This document shows positions 23,061-32,345 of a stretch of DNA of 64,000 nt, piece after piece. The notes beneath the pieces are model-generated. The model ran no database searches. It had not been told where the DNA came from and saw nothing but the letters and a program-made list of their open reading frames with translations. Position 1 is the first letter of the stretch. Every line of letters starts with the position of its first letter. The translations under genes were made by a program, and so were the position numbers. Source of the DNA: Ensifer adhaerens. GTDB taxonomy: Bacteria; Pseudomonadota; Alphaproteobacteria; Rhizobiales; Rhizobiaceae. Location: assembly GCF_028993555.1 (NCBI RefSeq), contig NZ_CP118610.1, positions 682,001-746,000 of the forward strand. The letters are read 5' to 3'.

Positions 23061-25394
23061 TCAGGGCAGGGTATAGGCGATGATGTAATCGCCCGGCCTC
23101 GTGCCGACGGAACCGTGGCCTCCAGCGACGATCAGCACATATTGCTTGTCGCCGACCGCATAGCTCATCGGTGTCGACTGGCCGCCGGCGGGCAGGCGTG
23201 CCTCCCAGAGCTGGCGGCCGGTCGTCAGATCATAGGCGCGCAGATAGTCGTCGACGGCGGCGCCGAGAAAGGCGACGCCGCCCTTGGTGATCATCGGTCC
23301 GCCGATGCCGGGCACGCCGACCTTGAACGGCAGCGGCAGCGGCGCCATGTCCTCGACCGTACCGTTCTTATGCTTGTAGGCGATCTTGCCGGTTCGAAGA
23401 TCGGCGCCGGCGACATAACCCCATGGCGGTGCCTGGCAGGGAATGCCGAGCGGCCCGAGGAAGGGGCCCATGAAAACGCCATAGGGCGCGCCGTCGTTGC
23501 GGTTGAGGCCCTGTTCCGATCCCTTCTCGTCCTGTCCCTTGGGCGGAACCTGGTCGCGAGGCACGAGACGCGAGGTGAAGGCAAGGTAGGTCGGCATGCC
23601 GAACATCACCTGCCGTTCCGGATCGACCGCGACCGATCCCCAGTTGAACGTGCCAAAGTTGCCGGGATAGACCAGCGTTCCCTCTATAGATGGCGGAGTA
23701 TAGCGCCCTTCGTATTTCAACGACCGGAACGCGATGCGGCACGCAAGCTGGTCGAAGAGGGTGATGCCCCACATGTCCTTCTCCTGCAAAGGTGCAGGCA
23801 TGAAGGTGAGGCCGGAGACCGGCTGCGTCGGCGCGGTGAAGTCCTCACGGATTGCGCCACCTGGCGCCTGAACCTCGTCGACCGCGATGATCGGCTCGCC
23901 GCTTCTGCGGTCGAGCACATAGATATCGCCCTGTTTTGTCGGCCCGACCAACGCCGGGACCACGGTGCCGTCTTCCTTGGTGATGTCGAGCAGAGCCGGC
24001 TGCGCTGGCACGTCCATGTCCCAGAGGTCGTGATGCACGGTCTGCCGTACCCAGCGCACGGCGCCGGAACTGATGTCGAGCGCGACGATCGAGGAGGAGT
24101 ATTTCTCGACGTGCTCGCTGCGGCCCATGCCAAGCTGGTCCGGCACCTGGTTGCCCATGGGGATGTAGACGAGGCCGAGCGCTTCGTCATAGCTGAACAC
24201 TGACCAGCTGTTCGGCGAGTTGGTCGTGTAGGTCTGGCCTTCGGGAAGAGGCGTCGTCACATCCGGGTTGCCGCTGTCCCAGTTCCAGATCAGTGCGCCG
24301 GAGTTGATGTCGAAGGCACGGATGACGCCGGATTGCTCGTGCGTCGAGTAGTTGTCGTTGACGGCGCCGCCGATGATGATCTTGCCGGCAACCGCTACCG
24401 GCGGTGAGGTCGAATAGTAGTAGCCTGCCGGATTGTACTTCATGCCCGCTTCGAGATGCAGCACGCCGTTATCGGCAAAGCTGGTGCAGACGGCGCCGGT
24501 TGCCGCATCGAGTGCGATCAGGCGTGCGTCCGAGGTCGGCAGGTAAACCCGCTCGGCGCAGGGACTGCCCGGCGCGGCAGCCGGATCGGCCCAATAGGTG
24601 ACACCGCGGCAGGTCTGGTGCTGGCGGTCGGGGTTCATGCCCGAGTTGGAATCATACTTCCATTTCTCTTCGCCGGTCGCGGCATCGAGCGCGATCGCCC
24701 AGTTGTGCGGCGTGCAGGCATAGAGCGTGTCTTTGATCTTGAGCGGCGTGACCTGATATGTCGTCTCCCCGACGTCGTCAGGCCGTTTGACGTCGCCGGT
24801 CTGGTACTGCCAGGCAACCCTCAGATTGCCGACATTGTCCGGCGTGATCTGGTCAAGGGGCGCGTATCTTTGACCGAACGGCGTACGCCCATACTGGTGC
24901 CATTCGCCCGGAGGCACCGAGCCACCGAGCGGAGGGTTGGCGGCAACGACGTCGCTTGGCAGGTCGCCGCGGATATCGTGCGGATCGAGCGTCAGGGCAT
25001 AGCCGGCGACGCCGACCGAGATCAGCACGGCAATTGCGAGCGGCCAGGCGCTCACCGCATAGCGCTCCCCCGTTGGACTCTCGAAGCCGAGCGGCCGACG
25101 GACAGACGGCAGCATCAGCCAGAGCCCCAGCAGTACGATGACACCGCCCCGCGGCCCAAGCTGCCACCAGTCGAAACCGACCTCCGAGATCGCCCAGCCA
25201 AGCGAGCCGACGATGATGAACGCATAGAGCCAGATCGCCGCCGATTTCCGCATGAATAGGAGCACGGCCGTCAGCAGGAAACCGATACCAACGACGAGGT
25301 AGTCGGGGCTGCCGCCGAGCACCAGCAGCTTGGCCCCACCGCCTCCAAGCACGAGGCCGATAAGGGCGAAGACGATGGCCGTCAGGATGAGCAT
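23061..25394 (-). CDS. gcd: Quinoprotein glucose dehydrogenase, membrane-bound
   Basis: A 777-residue protein. The N-terminal membrane domain has about five helices (residues 1-140). A periplasmic eight-bladed PQQ propeller follows, with repeated tryptophan-docking motifs such as ALDAATGEEKWKYD, AFDINSGALIWNWD and YDLTTGRQLWEARLP. Gcd oxidises glucose to gluconolactone and passes electrons to ubiquinone. The ATG at 25394 begins directly with helix 1 and follows GGGAG; upstream in-frame residues are polar. No PQQ synthesis genes are in the window. Confidence 0.95.
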   Translation of the reverse strand: MLILTAIVFALIGLVLGGGGAKLLVLGGSPDYLVVGIGFLLTAVLLFMRKSAAIWLYAFIIVGSLGWAISEVGFDWWQLGPRGGVIVLLGLWLMLPSVRRPLGFESPTGERYAVSAWPLAIAVLISVGVAGYALTLDPHDIRGDLPSDVVAANPPLGGSVPPGEWHQYGRTPFGQRYAPLDQITPDNVGNLRVAWQYQTGDVKRPDDVGETTYQVTPLKIKDTLYACTPHNWAIALDAATGEEKWKYDSNSGMNPDRQHQTCRGVTYWADPAAAPGSPCAERVYLPTSDARLIALDAATGAVCTSFADNGVLHLEAGMKYNPAGYYYSTSPPVAVAGKIIIGGAVNDNYSTHEQSGVIRAFDINSGALIWNWDSGNPDVTTPLPEGQTYTTNSPNSWSVFSYDEALGLVYIPMGNQVPDQLGMGRSEHVEKYSSSIVALDISSGAVRWVRQTVHHDLWDMDVPAQPALLDITKEDGTVVPALVGPTKQGDIYVLDRRSGEPIIAVDEVQAPGGAIREDFTAPTQPVSGLTFMPAPLQEKDMWGITLFDQLACRIAFRSLKYEGRYTPPSIEGTLVYPGNFGTFNWGSVAVDPERQVMFGMPTYLAFTSRLVPRDQVPPKGQDEKGSEQGLNRNDGAPYGVFMGPFLGPLGIPCQAPPWGYVAGADLRTGKIAYKHKNGTVEDMAPLPLPFKVGVPGIGGPMITKGGVAFLGAAVDDYLRAYDLTTGRQLWEARLPAGGQSTPMSYAVGDKQYVLIVAGGHGSVGTRPGDYIIAYTLP

Positions 25395-25564
25395 GATGGA
25401 AACTCCCGTATTGAAGAACGGTGCCGCGGCACGGTTTTTTCCATAACGCCGGTCCCCGTTCGGGGCCGCGTGAGACAGGTTGGTTTCGGAATTGGCGGTC
25501 GCAAGCAAAGTCGCGGCAGCCTGGTGTGGAATGGCGCGCCTGGCGCCCTTACCGCTACGGCGCC
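25395..25564. other. Intergenic region upstream of gcd
   Basis: With 25659-25927 this makes about 530 bases without a gene. Near gcd is a perfect 12-base palindrome GTGCCGCGGCAC (25421-25432), followed on the plus strand by GGTTTTTTCC. It would act as a plus-strand terminator, but no plus-strand gene precedes it. The gcd promoter must lie here. A dispersed repeat follows. Confidence 0.5.
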
Positions 25565-25658
25565 GCGCGTCTTGTCAGACGCGCAAAGGTCGCTGTAGCA
25601 CTTTGAATTGCTGCATGTTTTTGTCCTTCAATCGGCCACGATCAAGGGAGACATGCAG
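25565..25658. repeat. Rhizobial intergenic repeat with two hairpins
   Basis: GCGCGTCT-TGTC-AGACGCGC (25565-25584) is followed by a conserved-looking tract (TGTAGCACTTTGAATTG). A second, longer imperfect hairpin has arms CTGCATGT (25611-25618) and ACATGCAG (25651-25658), with CCTTCAATCG/CGATCAAGG inside. The layout and wording resemble a repeat common between rhizobial genes. No second copy occurs in this window. Confidence 0.65.
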
Positions 25659-25927
25659 TAGCACCTAACGCGCCACACCTGCCTTTCAATAGCCACGATT
25701 CCGCAATGCGGAAATTTAGGGGTATGCGATGGGGTTGCGCTCAAGTTACCGCGATTGCCGGACGCCGCATGACGCGCGCTTGGATCCATCCCCCGAGGGG
25801 AAACGCGGACGTGCCTTTCGCAGCCCGCAAAAACAAGAAGATAGAGCGTTTCGGTGAATCAAGACCGGAGGAACGATGCGGGATCGCTAGAAGGCGACGC
25901 CGCATCAGGGCTTTGCTTGGGCGACGG

Positions 25928-27433
25928 TCACGTGCCGCAGAAGGTTCGCTGCACTTCCTCTTCGGGCTTCGGCGGCTCCTGGTAGGCAGCAAATTGCGGC
26001 TGATCCTCGTAGGGCTTCGCGGTCACGTCGACGAGCGCCTCGAAAAGCGAAAAATCGGCATCCTCGGTTGCCGCTACAATCGCCTGTTCGATACGGTGAT
26101 TGCGGGGGATGTAGGCGGGGTTCACGGCCTTCATCGCAGCCGAGCGTTCTTCGGGCGTCGTCGTTTCGCGGGCAAGCCGGTGGCGCCAGTCCTGAAGCCA
26201 TGGCTGGATTGCCTCGGTCGAGGCAAAGGTCGCGCCGAGCATCGCATCGCTTGCCGGATCGCGGACACTGTCGCAGAGCCGCCGGAAGGTGAGTGTGAAA
26301 TCGGCCTCGCCCTTGTGCATGGCTGTCAGCAGCGCCTGTACGAGATCGAGATCGTTCTCTTCGCTCGTGGCCAGCCCGATCTTGGCCCGCATGCCGTCCA
26401 ACCAATGGCGCTGGAAGATTGCGCCGTATTCGCCAAGCGCATCGTTGGCCAATTCAACCGCCGTGTCTGCGTTTTCGTCGAACAGCGGCACCAGGGTCTC
26501 GGCCAGGCGGGCGAGGTTCCATTGGCCGATGCCGGGCTGGCTCGCATAGGCATAGCGGCCGATCTGGTCGATCGAGGAAAACACCTTCTTCGGGTCGTAG
26601 GCGTCCATGAAGGCACAGGGGCCGAAATCGATCGTCTCGCCCGATATCGTCATGTTGTCGGTGTTCATCACGCCATGGATGAAGCCGACATGCAGCCATC
26701 GGGCGATCAGCTCCGCCTGGCGCGCGGACACCGCCTTGAAGAAGGCGAGATAGGGCCGCTCACGGTCCCTGATATCGGGATAGTGCCGCTCGATCGCGTA
26801 GTCGGCGAGAATCTTCACCGAAGCCATGTCGCCGCGTGCGGCGAAGAACTGGAAGGTGCCGACCCGCATGTGGCTCGCGGCAACGCGCGTGACGATGGCG
26901 CCGGGCAGGATCTGTTCGCGATAGACCGGCTGGCCGGTGACCACGGCCGCAAGCGCCCGTGTCGTCGGGATGCCGAGCGCAAACATCGCTTCGCTGACGA
27001 TATACTCGCGCAGCACCGGCCCGAGCGCCGCGCGCCCGTCGCCGCGCCGTGAGAACGGCGTCTGGCCCGGGCCTTTCAACTGGATGTCGCGCCGCGTTCC
27101 GGTACGATCGATCACTTCGCCAAGCAGGATCGCCCGGCCGTCGCCAAGCTGCGGTACGAAGGTGCCAAACTGATGCCCGGCATAGGCCATGGCGAGCGGC
27201 TCGGCGCCAACGGGCACACGGTTTCCGGAGAAGATCTGCGCACCGTCACGTTCAAGCGCTGCGACGTCGAGCCCGAGCTCCTCCGCCAAGGGTTTGTTGA
27301 GCTTGATCAGCCACGGTTCTGCGACTGGTGTCGGCTCGACGCGGGCGAAGAACTGCTGCGGCAGCCGGGCATAGCTATTGTCGAAGACAAAGGCTTCGGC
27401 GTTTCCGGTCGGTGAGGGGGGAGCGTAGTTCAT
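25928..27433 (-). CDS. selO: SelO family protein adenylyltransferase (YdiU)
   Basis: A 501-residue pseudokinase-fold enzyme that transfers AMP to Ser/Thr/Tyr of target proteins. The family landmarks are YAGHQFGTFVPQLGDGRAIL, LKGPGQTPFSRRGDGRAALG and HGVMNTDNMTISGETIDFGP, the last holding the catalytic Asp and metal-binding Asn/Asp. The C-terminus ends TFCGT; the Cys stands where animal SelO has selenocysteine. The ATG at 27433 gives the usual N-terminus NYAPPSP and FDNSYARLP. Linked to redox stress in other bacteria. Confidence 0.93.
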   Translation of the reverse strand: MNYAPPSPTGNAEAFVFDNSYARLPQQFFARVEPTPVAEPWLIKLNKPLAEELGLDVAALERDGAQIFSGNRVPVGAEPLAMAYAGHQFGTFVPQLGDGRAILLGEVIDRTGTRRDIQLKGPGQTPFSRRGDGRAALGPVLREYIVSEAMFALGIPTTRALAAVVTGQPVYREQILPGAIVTRVAASHMRVGTFQFFAARGDMASVKILADYAIERHYPDIRDRERPYLAFFKAVSARQAELIARWLHVGFIHGVMNTDNMTISGETIDFGPCAFMDAYDPKKVFSSIDQIGRYAYASQPGIGQWNLARLAETLVPLFDENADTAVELANDALGEYGAIFQRHWLDGMRAKIGLATSEENDLDLVQALLTAMHKGEADFTLTFRRLCDSVRDPASDAMLGATFASTEAIQPWLQDWRHRLARETTTPEERSAAMKAVNPAYIPRNHRIEQAIVAATEDADFSLFEALVDVTAKPYEDQPQFAAYQEPPKPEEEVQRTFCGT

Positions 27434-27627
27434 GATCAAGCGGTCAACGGCGTCTGCGGGGGGTGCCCGGGGCCGTCCTTTCCGCCCAAGTCTACACGAG
27501 ATCACGATGATTGTGGTCGGCGCCACCAAAAATCATCGTGATCGATCCTTGGAAGTGAGCGGGATGTGGGCGGAAAGCCGCACACACCTTTTCCCATCCC
27601 TGACGCTACTGCCTTTGCGAGAGCCGC

Positions 27628-27677
27628 AAAAAAAAGCGGCGCCCTCCCGCGATTACTCGCGAGAGGGCCGGGAGGGC
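27628..27677 (-). terminator. Terminator of the homocysteine methyltransferase gene
   Basis: On the minus strand, GCCCTCCC (27677-27670) pairs with GGGAGGGC (27648-27641), with an additional internal hairpin. It is followed by CGCCGC and TTTTTTTT (27635-27628). It lies 14 bases after the stop at 27691. Confidence 0.75.
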
Positions 27678-27690
27678 GAGGCCCCGTACC

Positions 27691-28647
27691 TCAGGCGCTC
27701 AGCGCCGTCGGTGGAAGGCAGGCCTCGCAGATTGCCGCGATATGGCGATGATCGGTGCCGCAGCAGCCACCGAGGATGCGTAACCGTGGCAAATGCGCTG
27801 TCAGTGTTCTGTACCGCTGCCCGAGGTCGGCGGGATCGCCGGCATCGAGCGTTTCACTATTGTCGAGTTCGGCGTGGCTCATCATCGAGGCATTGGCCCG
27901 GATGCCGGCAATGCGTTGCGTCCAGGTGCCCCGAGCGTCGAGGACCGTTTCGAAATGGCTCGGATGGGCGCAGTTGATCATGTAGTAGTGCGGATAGCCG
28001 TCGGTCGAAGCGTCGACGGTCTCTATCGCGGCTTGAAGCGTTCGGCCGTCCGGCAGCCGACCATTTGTCTCCACAGTGAAGGAAATGGCCGAGGGCATTC
28101 CGTGGCTTTGTGCAGCACGGGCGATGCCGATCGCTTCGTCGATGCTGGTCAGCGTATAGGCGCTCACCATGTCCGCCTCGCTGGCCGCGAAGGCCGAGAT
28201 TTGTGGCGAATGATAGTCTTCGGCCTCGTCAGGGCTCATACGGCCCAGTCGATAGCCGTCGCCACGCGGACCGATCGCTCCGCTGAGCACGATCGGCGCC
28301 TGCGGGCGTTCGTATTCGCCGCGCAGTTCCGAGAGTATGTAGATGGCATTCTGGTTCACTTCGGTCAAAGCATGGTCATTGTAGCCGAGCTTGACGCCCC
28401 AGTCCGCGCTGGCACGCCAGGTGGGCGTGTCGAGTACAAAGCCGGTGCCATGTTGCTGGGCGATTGCGAGGTAGCGTGCGTAGTAGTTCAGCAGCCGTCG
28501 CCGCCCATCGGCGGTCGAAAGCAACACGAAGGCTGCGAAATGCGGAAGCGTGACGCCCTCGTGAAAGATCAGCGTCGTCTCCATGCCGCCGTCGCTCAGG
28601 AACAGCCCACCCTTCAAGAGTGGCAGGCTCCGTCGGTATTTGGCCAT
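27691..28647 (-). CDS. Homocysteine S-methyltransferase family protein
   Basis: A 318-residue zinc-dependent methyltransferase (MmuM-like). LSDGGMETTLIFHEG opens the barrel. The zinc ligands are the Cys of INCAHPSH and the two of GGCCGTDHRH. It would methylate homocysteine to methionine using S-methylmethionine or betaine-like donors. The ATG at 28647 follows GGTGGAG. It is divergent from a TetR gene, which may regulate it. Confidence 0.9.
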   Translation of the reverse strand: MAKYRRSLPLLKGGLFLSDGGMETTLIFHEGVTLPHFAAFVLLSTADGRRRLLNYYARYLAIAQQHGTGFVLDTPTWRASADWGVKLGYNDHALTEVNQNAIYILSELRGEYERPQAPIVLSGAIGPRGDGYRLGRMSPDEAEDYHSPQISAFAASEADMVSAYTLTSIDEAIGIARAAQSHGMPSAISFTVETNGRLPDGRTLQAAIETVDASTDGYPHYYMINCAHPSHFETVLDARGTWTQRIAGIRANASMMSHAELDNSETLDAGDPADLGQRYRTLTAHLPRLRILGGCCGTDHRHIAAICEACLPPTALSA

Positions 28648-28731
28648 GTCGGTCTCCACCGTTTCAGTCTTGCTGATGAGGCTCGGGGACACCTCCAATC
28701 CCGCAGAACCAGGTAGATTACTGCCTTTTTA

Positions 28732-28751
28732 TCGTCTTCTAAACTAGACGA
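28732..28751. promoter_or_regulatory. TetR-type operator between divergent genes
   Basis: TCGTCT (28732-28737) and AGACGA (28746-28751) form an inverted repeat with an 8-base centre, followed by TATACT at about 28760, a likely -10 box for tetR. The TetR protein at 28869 probably binds here and controls both itself and the methyltransferase gene. Confidence 0.5.
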
Positions 28752-28868
28752 CTTAAGGTATACTGTTGCTAATATATCCGCATATTGAAGCGAAATCAGT
28801 CACTTACTGCGTTGGTTCCGTCGCGGCGTCGCCAGCTGGTGGCCCCTTCGTTGTCGGAAACCGCACCA

Positions 28869-29504
28869 ATGGTAGGGCAGCGGCTAATGCGAAAGGGTGA
28901 GGAAACGCGAGCGAGAATTCTCGACACCGCGGAGGCAGCGGTGCTGGCGAAGGGTTTCGGCGCGACCTCGATCGACGAACTGATCGCCGAGATCGGCATT
29001 ACCAAGAGCGGTTTCTTCTACCATTTCCGGGACAAGAACGAACTCGCCCGGGCACTGCTTGAACGCTACATCGAGAATGACGAGCGTATCTACGACGAGA
29101 TCTTCGGTCGGGCCCATCAGTTGGCCGACGACCCGCTGCAGGCGCTCCTGCTCGGGTTGAAACTGCTGTCGGAAACTCTGTCGGACCTGCCGAACGGCCA
29201 CCCCGGCTGTCTGGTTGCGGTGATGTGCACGCAGGAGCGCGCATTCGATCGTGAGATCCAGGAGATCAACCGGCAGGCGGCGCTGGCGTGGCGACGACGC
29301 TTCGGCGCGATGTTCGCGGAGATCATGCGCGTCTATCGGCCGCGCGAACCGCTGAATGTCGATCAACTGGCCGATATGGTTTCGACGGTGCTCGAAGGCG
29401 GCATCATCCTGTCGAAAGCGTTGAAACAGCCCGAGAGCCTGCCGCAGCAGTTGCTCGTGCTCCGGTCCTTCGTTCGGCTGCTGTTCCAGCCGGCGGCTGC
29501 CTAA
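28869..29504 (+). CDS. TetR family transcriptional regulator
   Basis: A 211-residue repressor with the N-terminal HTH GEETRARILDTAEAAVLAKG and SIDELIAEIGITKSGFFYHF, and a helical ligand domain containing GHPGCLVAVM. Two starts are possible: ATG 28869 or ATG 28887, the latter with AGGG upstream. Longer in-frame sequence back to 28785 would overlap the operator. Its stop overlaps that of the convergent DUF1697 gene by four bases (CTAA). Confidence 0.88.
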   Translation: MVGQRLMRKGEETRARILDTAEAAVLAKGFGATSIDELIAEIGITKSGFFYHFRDKNELARALLERYIENDERIYDEIFGRAHQLADDPLQALLLGLKLLSETLSDLPNGHPGCLVAVMCTQERAFDREIQEINRQAALAWRRRFGAMFAEIMRVYRPREPLNVDQLADMVSTVLEGGIILSKALKQPESLPQQLLVLRSFVRLLFQPAAA

Positions 29505-30019
29505 CCTTCCATCTGGAGCGCCAGGCTGGCGAGCTTGCGCACCGTATTGAGGTTGCGCGCGGTGCCGGTCTTTGCCGCCGGCAGCTTGAACTTCGAACGG
29601 CCGGAGCCACTGGGGAAATGGATGTAGATCTCGCTGCCGGCCACCTGCACTTGTTCGCCGTCAGGGGCGACAAGCTTGTCGAGCGCGTCCACGGGTGCGG
29701 GTTCCGACAGGAACACGACGTGCATCAGGTTGGGTTGGGCGTCCGGAAACGGAGCACGATCGGCGATCGCCTGCAACTGCGCACCGGTCCGGATCATCAC
29801 GCCCGGCGCCTTCCCCAATTTCTCGAGGAGGGCGCCGTCTAGCATCGCCGCTGCTTCGGCTGCCGGCAGACCCGAGCGGAACAGCACGTTGCCGCTCTGG
29901 ATATAGGTCCTGACGTCGGCAAAGCCGAGCCCCTCGCAAATCGCCTTGAGATCGGCCATCGCGAGCGATCCGGTGCCGCCGACATTGACGGCACGCAAGA
30001 GTGCGACATGGACGGGCAT
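29501..30019 (-). CDS. DUF1697 family protein
   Basis: A 172-residue protein starting MPVHVALLRAVNVGGTGSLA, the DUF1697 signature. It continues with LGFADVRTYIQSGNVLF and a C-terminal NLNTVRKLASLA; all are typical of the family. Function unknown, cytoplasmic. It follows a palindromic repeat (30043-30086) that separates it from oligopeptidase B on the same strand. Confidence 0.9.
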   Translation of the reverse strand: MPVHVALLRAVNVGGTGSLAMADLKAICEGLGFADVRTYIQSGNVLFRSGLPAAEAAAMLDGALLEKLGKAPGVMIRTGAQLQAIADRAPFPDAQPNLMHVVFLSEPAPVDALDKLVAPDGEQVQVAGSEIYIHFPSGSGRSKFKLPAAKTGTARNLNTVRKLASLALQMEG

Positions 30020-30042
30020 AGCAGATCTCTCAAATTAAGTGA

Positions 30043-30086
30043 GAGCGGGATGCGGAAAACTGCAGACACTTTTCCGCATTCCGCTC
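30043..30086. repeat. Rhizobial-type intergenic palindrome, copy B
   Basis: GAGCGG (30043-30048) and ATGCGGAAAA (30050-30059) pair with TTTTCCGCAT (30070-30079) and CCGCTC (30081-30086), with one mismatch. The arms are the same as in copy A at 3364-3413, though the centre differs. It lies three bases after the ptrB stop and may act as its 3' hairpin. Confidence 0.7.
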
Positions 30087-30089
30087 TGG

Positions 30090-32198
30090 TTACATCCGGC
30101 CGGCGACCTTGATCGCGAAGGCGTATTCGAAGGCGATCTCTTCGAGCCGCTGGAAGCGGCCCGAGGCGCCGCCGTGGCCGGCGTCCATGTTGGTTTTCAT
30201 CAGGATCGGCTCGTCGCCCGTCGTCTTTTCGCGCAGCCGCGCGACCCATTTTGCCGGTTCCCAATAGGTGACGCGCGGATCCGTCAGGCCGCCGAGCGCC
30301 AGGATCGCCGGGTAGGGTTTCGCCCCGACATTGTCGTAGGGCGAGTAGCCGGCGATGATGTCATAGAACTCGCGGCTCTCGATCGGGTTGCCCCATTCCG
30401 GCCATTCCGGCGGGGTCAGCGGCAGGGTGTCGTCGAGCATGGTGTTGAGCACGTCGACAAAGGGCACGGCGGCGATGATGCCGGTGAATTTCTCCGGCGC
30501 CATGTTGGCGATCGCGCCCATCAGCATGCCGCCGGCCGAGCCGCCCTCGGCGACGATCTTCGCGTAGGACGTGAACTTCTGCTGATTCAGATAGTCAGCG
30601 GCGGCGATGAAATCCTTGAAGGTATTGGTCTTCCTGGCCATCTTGCCGTCTTCGTACCAGGCAAAGCCACGATCCTTGCCGCCGCGGATATGGGCGATGG
30701 CATAGACGAAGCCGCGGTCGGCGAGCGACAGGCAATTGGTGTTGAAGCCGGCCGGAATGGTGATGCCGTAGGCGCCGTAGCCGTAGAGCAGGCAGGGTGC
30801 GGAGCCGTCGAGCGGCGTGTCCTTGCGATAGAGCAGCGTCACCGGAACTTCGGTGCCGTCCCACGACGGGGCGAAAACACGCCGGGTGACGTAGTCGTCC
30901 GGGTTGTGGCCGGAGGGCACTTCCTGGGTCTTCAAGAGCGTGCGCTCGCGCGTCGCCATGTCGTAGTCGAAGAGCTGCGACGGCGTCGTCATCGACGAAT
31001 AGGAAAAGCGGATGACGTCGGTGTCGTATTCGGCGGCACCCGAAAGGCCGAGCGAGTAGGCTTCTTCCGCAAAGGCGATCGCATGTTCCTCGCCGGTCTT
31101 GCGATCACGGATGACGATCTCCGGCAGACCTTCGCGCCTCTGCAGCCAGACGAGGTGGCGGGCATAGGCCATGTGGCTGAGGATCAGCGTGCCGGGCTTG
31201 TGCGGCACGATCTCGCGCCAGTTCTCCTTGCCCGGTGCAGCAACCGGCGCTTCAACGATCTTGAAGTCCTTGGCGCCATCGGCATTGGTCAGGATGTAGA
31301 AGACGTCGCCGCCTTCGGTCATCGAGTATTCGAGCCCGGTGACGCGTTCGGCGACGAGCTTCGGCTCTGCCGTCAGGTCATGGGTCGAGAGCAGCCGATA
31401 CTCGCTCGTCTCGTGATCGTGGATGTCGATGTAGATGAAATCGTCGAGCAGAGAACCGCCGACCGACATGAAGAAGCCGGGATCCTCTTCCTCGTAGACC
31501 AGGCGGTCGTCGGCCTGGCTGGTGCCGAGCACGTGATGGAAGATCTTCGACGGGCGGTGGTTGTCGTCGAGCACGGTATAGAAGAAGCTCTTGCCGTCCG
31601 GCGCCCAGGCGCCGCCGCCGCCGGTGTTCTCGATCACGTCAGCAAGGTCCTCGCCGGTGGCAAGGTCGCGAACCTTCAGCGTGAAATATTCCGAGCCCTT
31701 GTCGTCATAGCCCCAGATGCCAAGGCTATGGTCAGTCGAATGGTCGAGGCCGGCGAGGCGGAAATAGGCCTTGCCCTCCGCTTCCTTGTCGCCGTCGAGC
31801 AGCAGTTGACGGATCGCCTCATCCTTGTGGTCGCCGTCGCGGGGAATGCGGAAGTAGCGCGGCTGCTCGCCGCCGGTGACATAGGCATGGCCATAGGCAA
31901 ACGGGCCGTCCTTGACCGGTATCGAGCTGTCGTCTTCCTTGATCCGGCCGCGCATCTCGGCAAAGAGCGTCTTCTGCAGCGCCTTCGTGTCGTCCATGGC
32001 CGCATTCATGTAGGCGTTTTCCGCTTCCAGGTGCTTGCGGATTTCCGGATCGAGGATCGAGGGATCCCGGAACATCGCCTGCCAGTTGTCCGCACGCAGC
32101 CAGGCGTAATCATCGGTGCGGGTAATACCGTGGCGCGTGTCGCTCACCGGCTTTTTAGCGGCGATGGGAGCTTTGGGGAGGTTGCTGAATACGGACAA
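30090..32198 (-). CDS. ptrB: Oligopeptidase B (prolyl oligopeptidase family)
   Basis: A 702-residue serine peptidase with an N-terminal beta-propeller (about 70-410) and a C-terminal hydrolase domain. The catalytic triad is Ser in AEGGSAGGMLMG, Asp in GGLTDPRVTYWEP and His in DAGHGGASGR. The acidic residues typical of oligopeptidase B suggest cleavage of short peptides after Arg/Lys. No signal peptide, so cytoplasmic. Single gene. Confidence 0.93.
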   Translation of the reverse strand: MSVFSNLPKAPIAAKKPVSDTRHGITRTDDYAWLRADNWQAMFRDPSILDPEIRKHLEAENAYMNAAMDDTKALQKTLFAEMRGRIKEDDSSIPVKDGPFAYGHAYVTGGEQPRYFRIPRDGDHKDEAIRQLLLDGDKEAEGKAYFRLAGLDHSTDHSLGIWGYDDKGSEYFTLKVRDLATGEDLADVIENTGGGGAWAPDGKSFFYTVLDDNHRPSKIFHHVLGTSQADDRLVYEEEDPGFFMSVGGSLLDDFIYIDIHDHETSEYRLLSTHDLTAEPKLVAERVTGLEYSMTEGGDVFYILTNADGAKDFKIVEAPVAAPGKENWREIVPHKPGTLILSHMAYARHLVWLQRREGLPEIVIRDRKTGEEHAIAFAEEAYSLGLSGAAEYDTDVIRFSYSSMTTPSQLFDYDMATRERTLLKTQEVPSGHNPDDYVTRRVFAPSWDGTEVPVTLLYRKDTPLDGSAPCLLYGYGAYGITIPAGFNTNCLSLADRGFVYAIAHIRGGKDRGFAWYEDGKMARKTNTFKDFIAAADYLNQQKFTSYAKIVAEGGSAGGMLMGAIANMAPEKFTGIIAAVPFVDVLNTMLDDTLPLTPPEWPEWGNPIESREFYDIIAGYSPYDNVGAKPYPAILALGGLTDPRVTYWEPAKWVARLREKTTGDEPILMKTNMDAGHGGASGRFQRLEEIAFEYAFAIKVAGRM

Positions 32199-32306
32199 GA
32201 TGCGTCTCCGGGATCAATGCGGCGGGAGACAATGAGATAGAGAGCCCGGCGATAGCGATCAAGCGCAAAGGCCCCTGCAGCCGAGTATTCGCCGTTCTCC
32301 GGGAGC

Positions 32307-32337
32307 GGCCTTCCCCCCTTGATTTGGGAGGAAGGCC
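32307..32337 (-). terminator. Hairpin after the tautomerase gene
   Basis: GGCCTTCC (32307-32314) and GGAAGGCC (32330-32337) pair across a 15-base loop with extra C/G pairs. It lies eight bases after the tautomerase stop on the minus strand. There is no T-run; it is a likely 3' end for the GST operon. Confidence 0.55.
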
Positions 32338-32345
32338 TGCAACGC

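Noticed and set aside
23046..24203. Plus-strand open frame of 385 codons
   Set aside because: Antisense to the gcd propeller; composition is that of a shadow frame.
27500..27545. Repeated ATCACGATGATT / AATCATCGTGAT near the selO start as an operator
   Set aside because: It is an inverted repeat but overlaps the untranslated leader with no regulator nearby; too little support to call.
30039..32240. Plus-strand open frame of 733 codons
   Set aside because: It is antisense to oligopeptidase B, whose catalytic motifs are intact; no domain is seen in the plus-strand reading.
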